In this document: positions 58,233-64,000 of the stretch, piece after piece | Position numbering within the stretch: the stretch's first letter is position 1 | Layout of the letters: the number at the start of each line of letters is the position of its first letter | DNA from: Alphaproteobacteria bacterium | Lineage (GTDB): Bacteria; Pseudomonadota; Alphaproteobacteria; CAAGCB01; CAG-977 | NCBI GenBank assembly: GCA_900768185.1 | Contig: CAAGCB010000044.1 | Location: 1-64,000 of the forward strand | Length of the DNA stretch: 64,000 bases | Direction of reading: 5' to 3' | The notes under the pieces: model-generated | The model's database searches: none | Seen by the model: the letters and a program-made list of their open reading frames with translations, nothing else | Told to the model about the DNA's origin: nothing | Program-made: the position numbers and the translations under genes

Positions 58233-58544
58233 ATGGCGAAAAAAACACAGGAACAGCCGCAGGGCGGCACGATGACGAAACCGAAAATCAAAAGACCGGC
58301 GATGTACAGGGTCGTCATGCTGAACGACGATTTCACGCCGATGGATTTCGTCGTGTCCCTGCTGACGTCCCTGTTCGACAAAACCGCGCAAGAGGCGAAC
58401 GAGATCATGCTGCGGATTCATCAAAGCGGAGTCGGTGTTTGCGGCGTCTACACGTTCGAAGTCGCCGAAATGAAAGCCGCGCAGGCGGTCGACGCCGCTC
58501 GCCGCAGTCAGCACCCCCTGCGTTGCGAAATTGAAAGGGTTTGA
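58233..58544 (+). CDS. clpS: ATP-dependent Clp protease adaptor ClpS
   Basis: 103 residues. Core YRVVMLNDDFTPMDFVVSLL with the N-degron-binding Asn-Asp-Asp and hydrophobic pocket, then HQSGVGVCGVYTFEVAEMKA. Delivers N-end-rule substrates to ClpA. GAGGCGAGG precedes ATG 58233. clpA starts two bases after its stop, the standard pair. Confidence 0.96.
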   Translation: MAKKTQEQPQGGTMTKPKIKRPAMYRVVMLNDDFTPMDFVVSLLTSLFDKTAQEANEIMLRIHQSGVGVCGVYTFEVAEMKAAQAVDAARRSQHPLRCEIERV

Positions 58545-58546
58545 CC

Positions 58547-60805
58547 ATGCTGTCACGCGAACTGGAACAAACTTTGCAGCGCGCGCTGATGATCGCCGCC
58601 GCGCGCACGCACGAATACGCCACGCTGGAACATTTGTTGCTGGCGGCGTGCGACGACGCCGAAGCCCGCCCTTTTTTCAAAAAATGCTGTCCGAAGCTTG
58701 ACGATTTGAAAAACGACCTGACCGTTTTTATTGACACGGAACTGGATTCGCTGGCTCAGAAAAACAATCCGCGCGATCCGCGTCCGACGATGGCGTTCCA
58801 GCGTGTTCTTCAGCGCGCCGCCATTCAGGTGCAGTCCAGCGGGCGCGACATGGTCACGACGGTTCATCTGATCGCCGCGATGTTTTCGGAACGGGAATCT
58901 TTCGCCGTTTATTTCTTGGACAAGCACGGGATCGCCAAACTGGACGCCGTGACTTATCTGACCCGCAGCGCGCCCGTTTCAGGCATCGACGACGAAGACG
59001 ACGAATATTACGACGACGCGGGGTTCGAAGATTTCTGCATCGATTTGAATGAAAAGGCGAAATCGGGCAAAATCGACGCGTTGATCGGACGCGAAAACGA
59101 ACTGACGCGCGTGATTCAGGTGCTGTGCCGGCGCACGAAAAACAATCCGCTGCTGATCGGCGACCCCGGCGTCGGCAAAACCATGCTGGCGGAAGGGCTG
59201 GCGAGCCGCATCGTCGAAGGCGAAGTTCCCGCTTTGCTGAAAAACGCCGTCGTGTATCAGCTGGATATGGGGGCGTTGCTGGCGGGGACGCGCTACCGCG
59301 GCGATTTCGAAGAACGCCTGAAGTACGTTATGGACACGTTGCGCGACGATCCGAACGCGATTTTGTTTATTGATGAAATCCATACGGTGATCGGCGCGGG
59401 GGCGACCGCGGGCGGGACGATGGACGCGTCGAATTTGCTGAAGCCCGCTTTGTCTTCGGGCGAATTGCGGTGCATCGGTTCGACGACGTACAAGGAATTT
59501 CGCAACCACATGGAAAAAGACCGCGCTTTTTTGCGCCGTTTTCAGAAAATCGACGTCGGAGAGCCGACCGCCGATGAAACGATCGCCATTTTGCGCGGCA
59601 TCAAAGGGGCGTACGAAAAACACCATAACGTCGTCTACACGGCGGAGGCGATCAAAGCCGCCGTCGATTTGTCCGTGCGCTATCTGCACGACCGCAAGCT
59701 GCCCGACAAAGCCATTGATCTGCTGGACGAGGCGGGGGCGGCGCGCGCTTTGCAGACGGGGCGCAAAAAAAAGCAGATCACCGTCGCCGACATTGAACGG
59801 ATCGTGTCCCAAACGGCGCACGTTCCGGCGACGACTCTGCGGTCGGACGAACGCGAATCCTTGCGTATGCTGGAACGCGACCTGAAACTGACGGTATTCG
59901 GGCAGAACAGGGCGATCGAAGCGCTGGCGGCGTCGATCAAAACGGCGCGCGCGGGGTTGCGAGAACCCGAAAAGCCTGTCGGTGCTTATCTGTTTTCGGG
60001 ACCGACGGGCGTCGGTAAAACCGAGGTCGCCCGACAGCTGGCGAAATCGCTGGGGGCGGAGCTGGTGCGGTTCGATATGTCCGAATATATGGAAAAACAT
60101 TCGATTTCGCGTCTGATCGGCGCGCCGCCGGGGTATGTCGGATTCGATCAGGGCGGATTGCTGACTGACGCGGTCGATCAACACCCCTACGCGGTCGTTC
60201 TGCTGGACGAAATCGAAAAGGCGCACCCCGATTTGTTCAACATTTTGCTGCAAGTCATGGATTACGGCAAGCTGACCGATTCCAACGGCAAAAAAATCGA
60301 TTTTTCGAACGCCGTTCTGATCATGACGACGAACGCAGGCGCGGCGGATATGGAAAAACCCGCGATGGGATTCGGACGCGAATCGCGCGAAGGCGAAGAC
60401 AAAGAGGCGATCGAACGTCTGTTCACTCCCGAATTTCGCAACCGTCTGGACGCGATCATTCCGTTTGAAAAGCTGTCGCCCGAAATCGCGGGGCGCGTCG
60501 TCGATAAATTCGTCGCTCAACTGGAAACGCGGCTGACGGGCAGGAAAATCGAACTCGCCGTTAATTTTTCCGCGCGCGACTGGCTGATCAAAAAAGGTTT
60601 CGATTCCAAAAACGGGGCGCGTCCGCTGGCGCGGGTGATTCAGGAATACGTCAAAAAACCTTTGGCTGACGAAATTCTGTTCGGCAATCTGAAAAACGGC
60701 GGCACGGCGACGCTGACGGCGAAAAACGGCAAAATCGTGCTGACTTGCCGCCCCGCGCCGTCGCCGAAAGGCAAAACCGTCGAACAGGAACCCGTTTTGC
60801 TGTAA
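58547..60805 (+). CDS. clpA: ATP-dependent Clp protease ATPase subunit ClpA
   Basis: 752 residues. N-terminal Clp_N domain, first AAA+ module with Walker A GDPGVGKTM and Walker B ILFIDEIHTVIGAGATAGG, second AAA+ with SGPTGVGKTEVARQLAKSLG and LLDEIEKAHPDLFNILLQVM. Unfoldase partner of ClpP (which is not in the window). ATG 58547 has GAAAGGG upstream. No terminator is obvious after the stop. Confidence 0.96.
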   Translation: MLSRELEQTLQRALMIAAARTHEYATLEHLLLAACDDAEARPFFKKCCPKLDDLKNDLTVFIDTELDSLAQKNNPRDPRPTMAFQRVLQRAAIQVQSSGRDMVTTVHLIAAMFSERESFAVYFLDKHGIAKLDAVTYLTRSAPVSGIDDEDDEYYDDAGFEDFCIDLNEKAKSGKIDALIGRENELTRVIQVLCRRTKNNPLLIGDPGVGKTMLAEGLASRIVEGEVPALLKNAVVYQLDMGALLAGTRYRGDFEERLKYVMDTLRDDPNAILFIDEIHTVIGAGATAGGTMDASNLLKPALSSGELRCIGSTTYKEFRNHMEKDRAFLRRFQKIDVGEPTADETIAILRGIKGAYEKHHNVVYTAEAIKAAVDLSVRYLHDRKLPDKAIDLLDEAGAARALQTGRKKKQITVADIERIVSQTAHVPATTLRSDERESLRMLERDLKLTVFGQNRAIEALAASIKTARAGLREPEKPVGAYLFSGPTGVGKTEVARQLAKSLGAELVRFDMSEYMEKHSISRLIGAPPGYVGFDQGGLLTDAVDQHPYAVVLLDEIEKAHPDLFNILLQVMDYGKLTDSNGKKIDFSNAVLIMTTNAGAADMEKPAMGFGRESREGEDKEAIERLFTPEFRNRLDAIIPFEKLSPEIAGRVVDKFVAQLETRLTGRKIELAVNFSARDWLIKKGFDSKNGARPLARVIQEYVKKPLADEILFGNLKNGGTATLTAKNGKIVLTCRPAPSPKGKTVEQEPVLL

Positions 60806-60914
60806 AACGGCGCGCTTTTGCAAAACAGTCTTTTTGTTCATTTTTGACTCGCCTTTTGGCGTGCGTGCCGATATAACGGAATCCCGATAACGCGAATCTA
60901 ACGGAGTTTCCTCT

Positions 60915-61937
60915 ATGAACAAATTTGACGTCACCGCGATCGGGACCGCTTTTGTCGATGTTGTGGCAAATGTTACGGAAGATTTTCTGGAACACTATTC
61001 GTTAACCAAAGGTCAGGGCAACGTCCTGCCCATTTCCGTTTTGCGCGAAATCCGCAAAAATCTGCTGGATTCCCGCGTTATTCCGGGCGGAACGGTCGCA
61101 AACGCCGTCGCCGTCGCCGCTTCGCTGGGCGGCAGGGCGGCTTTCATCGGCAAGGCGTGCAACGACACGACGGGCGAAAATTTCAAAAAGGCGTTCGACG
61201 AAACGGGCGTCAAATCTTGCGTGCCTTTGATTGATTTCGATCGCGACGTTGATCGCGCGACCGCCAGATGTCTGGTGCTGGTCACGCCCGACCACGACCG
61301 CACGTTCGCTTTTAATTTCGGCGTTTGCGAAGAAATCGACGAAGCGGATATCGATGTCGGAACGATCCGCAATTCGAAAATCCTGTTCATTGACGGGCAG
61401 ATGCTGGTGTCCCGCCGCGCGCGCGCCGCGGTTTCTCTGGCGCTGAAAACGGCGAAGGACGAGGGGATCAGGGTCGCTTTCAACATGCACGATTTGAATT
61501 TTCGCGCCGTCGCGGTGCAAGAGGTTATCGAAACGATCCGTTCGCAGGCGGATATTTTGATCGGCAACGAACGCGAAATCCGCGGGTGTTTCGAAATCGA
61601 CGCAAACGCCGTCGATCTGGACGCTTTTATGGGCGTTCTCGCCGAACGCGGACAGATTTTGGCGATGACGCGCGGGGCAAAGGGCGCGTGTCTGTTTTCG
61701 CATGAAGGCGTTTCGACCGTTCCGTCCGAAAATCATCAGTCCGTCGTCGACAGCACGGGCGCGGGCGACGCGTTCGCGGGCGCGTTCCTGTACGGTCTGG
61801 CGCAGGGCTTCAGTCTGCCCGCGGCGGGCAAGCTGGCGGCGCTGTCCGCGGCGGAAATCATTCGCGTTTGGGGCGGACGTCCCGAAAAACCGCTGGCGGT
61901 CGTGTTGAAATCCTATCTGGACAGCGTCCGTCCGTAA
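60915..61937 (+). CDS. PfkB-family sugar/nucleoside kinase (adenosine kinase-like)
   Basis: 340 residues. IPGGTVANAVAVAASLGGRA near residues 56-75 and DSTGAGDAFAGAFLYGLAQG (catalytic Asp and anion hole) near 276-295 are the PfkB signatures. The N-terminal VTAIGTAFVDVVANVTEDFL and the general layout are those of alphaproteobacterial proteins annotated as adenosine kinase; ribokinase-type substrates are possible. Preceded by a good ACGGAG ribosome site. Confidence 0.88.
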   Translation: MNKFDVTAIGTAFVDVVANVTEDFLEHYSLTKGQGNVLPISVLREIRKNLLDSRVIPGGTVANAVAVAASLGGRAAFIGKACNDTTGENFKKAFDETGVKSCVPLIDFDRDVDRATARCLVLVTPDHDRTFAFNFGVCEEIDEADIDVGTIRNSKILFIDGQMLVSRRARAAVSLALKTAKDEGIRVAFNMHDLNFRAVAVQEVIETIRSQADILIGNEREIRGCFEIDANAVDLDAFMGVLAERGQILAMTRGAKGACLFSHEGVSTVPSENHQSVVDSTGAGDAFAGAFLYGLAQGFSLPAAGKLAALSAAEIIRVWGGRPEKPLAVVLKSYLDSVRP

Positions 61938-62015
61938 GTTTTTCGCCTAAAACTTCTTCATTTCCGAATTAAATTCGAGTACACTATTCCCCAATTTAAC
62001 AAGGAGTTGCGTACT

Positions 62016-63347
62016 ATGCACTGGTATGAAATGAAATTGGGGGGCAGGGGATACACCAATTCGGCGGTTTCGCAGGTGTGCCGCCCCGACCGGATCGCCG
62101 ACGTGCCGAAATATCTGGAACAGGTCGGCAAAAACGGCATCGTCGTCCGCGGTTCGGGCAACAGCTACGCCGATCAGGCGATCAACGGGGACGGCGCCGT
62201 TATGATGACGGGGCATCTGGATTCAATTCGCTCCTTTGATTCCGAAACGGGCGAACTGGTGTGCGAACCGGGGGTGACCTTGCGCGCGATTACGGAATTG
62301 TTCGCGCCGCGCGGTTTCATGCTGCCGACGGCGACGGCGTCCGGACAGCACACGTTGGGGGGCGCGATCGCCGCGAACATCGTCGGCGTGAACGGGCATC
62401 GCCGCACGTCTTTGGCGCGTTCCGTCAACTGGATCGAGGTTTTGCTGGCGGACGGTTCCGCCGTTCGGGCAAGCGAAACGGAAAATACCGAATTGTTCAA
62501 AGCCGTTGTCGGCGGACAGGGACTGATCGGCATCATCATTCAGATTTCAATCACGCTGTTGAAGCGTCCCGCGGACAACGTTGTCGTCGAACGGCGCCGC
62601 ATGGCGAATCTGAACGAACTGACCGAAGCGCTGAAGTCGGCGCGTAAAACGTCGGATTTCTGTTGCGCGTGGCTGGACACGTCCGCGCGCGCGGACGCGG
62701 TGGGACGCGGCGTTTTGATGACGGCGTCCTTTACGCGGGATTCCGCGACCGTTCCGTTGTTCTCCGCGCCGAAATGGAAACCGCCTTTGCCGCATTTCTT
62801 TCTGCGTTTGGCGTCGACTCCGTTTGTCAAGCGTTTGCGCTACCGTTTATCGCCCGCGGACGGCAAAACGGTTGAGCCGTATGAAAAGTTTTTGTATCCG
62901 TCGGACAGCGTGCGTTATTTCACGCATAGGGGCGTCTATCAGTTTCAGGCGTCCTTTCCCGAAGCCGAAGGACCGCAAGCGATCCGCCGCATTTTGACCG
63001 AAATGGCGCAAACGGGCGTTTCCGCCTGCCGCGCCGCGTTGGTTTTGACAAAGGAAGACACGCTGTCCTATCTGGGGTCGGCTTTGCGCGGCTATACGAT
63101 CAGTCTGGATTTTATCCGTCGTAAGGGATTGGAGGATTTTTTAAAGCATCTGATCACCGTCGTCGGCGAACACAACGGCAAAGTGTCCGTTCAGGACGAC
63201 GCTTTGCTGGAACCGCGCAATCTGGTGCTGATGTACAAGCAGTTGGAAAAATTCATCAAAATCAGGGACGTGTTCGATCCGCAGAAAAAATTTGATTCGA
63301 ATTTCGGTCGCCGCCTTTTCGCAAAGGAGAGAAAAGATGAACAATAA
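62016..63347 (+). CDS. FAD-dependent oxidoreductase, DprE1-like
   Basis: 443 residues. PCMH-type FAD-binding domain: GIVVRGSGNSYADQAINGDG, LVCEPGVTLRAITELFAPRG, PTATASGQHTLGGAIAANIV, GVNGHRRTSL, VNWIEVLLADGS, VVGGQGLIGII. The C-terminal substrate domain ends YKQLEKFIKIRDVFDPQKKF. It resembles decaprenylphosphoryl-ribose oxidase DprE1, and the overlapping gene is a DprE2-like SDR, so together they probably epimerise a polyprenyl-phospho-ribose to arabinose. Other sugar-alcohol oxidases of the family cannot be excluded. AAGGAG precedes ATG 62016. Confidence 0.8.
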   Translation: MHWYEMKLGGRGYTNSAVSQVCRPDRIADVPKYLEQVGKNGIVVRGSGNSYADQAINGDGAVMMTGHLDSIRSFDSETGELVCEPGVTLRAITELFAPRGFMLPTATASGQHTLGGAIAANIVGVNGHRRTSLARSVNWIEVLLADGSAVRASETENTELFKAVVGGQGLIGIIIQISITLLKRPADNVVVERRRMANLNELTEALKSARKTSDFCCAWLDTSARADAVGRGVLMTASFTRDSATVPLFSAPKWKPPLPHFFLRLASTPFVKRLRYRLSPADGKTVEPYEKFLYPSDSVRYFTHRGVYQFQASFPEAEGPQAIRRILTEMAQTGVSACRAALVLTKEDTLSYLGSALRGYTISLDFIRRKGLEDFLKHLITVVGEHNGKVSVQDDALLEPRNLVLMYKQLEKFIKIRDVFDPQKKFDSNFGRRLFAKERKDEQ

Positions 63348-64000
63348 ACGGACTTGGATCGTTCTGGGCGCGACGGGGGTCGTCGGGCGCGCTTTCGCCC
63401 GTCAGGCGGCGCAAGAGGGAAACGACGTCGTTCTGACGGGAAAAAACGGCGAAGACATGGAACTGGCGGCTCGGGACATTCGCGCGCGCTATCCCGACAT
63501 CGACGTTTCCGTCGTTGAACTGGACACGGGGGATTTGGAATCCTTTCCGAAAACGGTCGCCCGATGCGAAGAAACCGCTAAAAACATCATCAGCGTGTTC
63601 TCTGCGCTGGAAACGGTCTATTCGCAAAAGGAATGCGGCAAGGATTTGGGAAAAATCAAAAACATGTTCCAAATCAATTTCCTGTCGCAGGTTTATTTTC
63701 TGTCCGCGATCGCGCCCGTGATGCAACGGCAGGAATGCGGCGAAATTATTGTTTTGGGATCGACGGCGGGCGATTTCGGCATGCTTGACAACTATTCGTT
63801 CGGGGCGACAAAAGCCGCGTTGAACGTCTGGTTGCAGGGCTTCCGCGAACAGATGGCGCAAAGCCACGTCGTCGTCACGACGGTCAAAGCCGACGACTGG
63901 GACACGGTCGGGGAACGCCGTCATGTGTTTTGGCACGAGCCGCTGGACGCGCGGGCGTGTGCGCGCGCGTGCATGAACTATGTTCGCGGCGGGGCGAAAA
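63337..64000 (+). CDS. Short-chain dehydrogenase, DprE2-like (3' end outside window)
   Basis: The frame opens at ATG 63337 (AAAGGAGAG upstream), overlaps the oxidoreductase stop by 11 bases and runs off the window with 221 codons seen. NAD(P) motif IVLGATGVVGRAFARQAAQE, then IVLGSTAGDFGMLDNYSFGA with the catalytic Ser and the Y-x-x-x-K of SFGATKAALN. Its coupling to a DprE1-like oxidase suggests it reduces the keto intermediate. Confidence 0.82.
   Translation, partial: MNNKRTWIVLGATGVVGRAFARQAAQEGNDVVLTGKNGEDMELAARDIRARYPDIDVSVVELDTGDLESFPKTVARCEETAKNIISVFSALETVYSQKECGKDLGKIKNMFQINFLSQVYFLSAIAPVMQRQECGEIIVLGSTAGDFGMLDNYSFGATKAALNVWLQGFREQMAQSHVVVTTVKADDWDTVGERRHVFWHEPLDARACARACMNYVRGGAK

Noticed and set aside
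58979..60934. 651-residue open frame antisense to clpA
   Set aside because: Shadow of clpA; not protein-like.

Overview
The window reads as chromosomal DNA of an alphaproteobacterium. The main evidence is the flagellar basal-body/export cluster flgB-flgC-fliE-fliQ-fliR-flhB running straight into a CckA-type hybrid histidine kinase, together with SPFH/NfeD, Rsm22, a CbbA-type class II aldolase, ClpS-ClpA and an initiator tRNA with an A-G-G/C-C-T anticodon stem. A rubredoxin-containing rubrerythrin, a secreted flavodoxin and several metal-handling genes suggest a low-oxygen, possibly host-associated lifestyle; a gut Rhodospirillales-like lineage is my inference, not shown by the sequence. Coding is dense, with many 1-, 4- and 11-base overlaps between genes. 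Strong codon bias creates long antisense open frames, which I treated as shadows.

Layout. 1-6.5 kb: tail of an ankyrin-repeat protein, a hemolysin-III membrane protein, ispH-thrB, and an opposite-strand membrane group (glycosyltransferase-like protein, NfeD, SPFH, DMT protein). 6.6-13.3 kb: flagellar operon behind a sigma-54 type promoter, ending in cckA and cysQ. 13.3-18.3 kb: a putative metallopeptidase, recA, initiator tRNA, hisH-hisF-ygjV, tRNA-Lys with a 70-bp direct repeat. 18.3-21.3 kb: hdeD-like gene, and a Zn/Cd-type P-ATPase divergent from its ArsR regulator. 21.3-26.9 kb: Mrr nuclease, a TolC-SPOR fusion, a zinc ribbon and a 775-residue protein of unknown function. 26.9-31.8 kb: a yybP-ykoY (manganese) riboswitch with terminator in front of a P-type ATPase, then an MsbA-like exporter.

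32-35.3 kb is an accessory island beside tRNA-Leu: an HNH nuclease with a dockerin-like calcium loop, and a 4-bp-overlapping pair of EcoRI-type adenine methylase and DUF262-HNH protein that looks like a restriction-modification or GmrSD-like defence module. 35.3-41.6 kb: OmpA-like lipoprotein, tRNA-Met, cysE, hydrolase, a coiled-coil membrane protein, then a compact unknown module (tandem winged-helix ArsR repressor, 28-bp operator, two genes of unknown function), a secreted flavodoxin and an InsA-like zinc ribbon/HTH protein. 41.6-47.3 kb: a complete RND efflux operon. 47.3-64 kb: nucleoside phosphorylase and MerR regulator, nadE, rubrerythrin, tkt-fba, a zinc ribbon, rsm22, a D,D-carboxypeptidase, clpS-clpA, a PfkB kinase and a DprE1/DprE2-like pair cut by the window end.

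Regulation is unusually legible here. The MerR gene has a perfect TTAAAGT-TC-ACTTTAA palindrome upstream, and a near-copy sits in a 19-bp spacer promoter of the distant flavodoxin gene, linking the two. Both ArsR-type regulators have inverted repeats at divergent promoters. The manganese riboswitch has mutually exclusive P1 and terminator pairings. The best candidates for something undescribed are the tandem-ArsR module at 38.4-40.3 kb, the methylase/DUF262-HNH island at 32-35.1 kb and the 775-residue protein at 24.5-26.8 kb.
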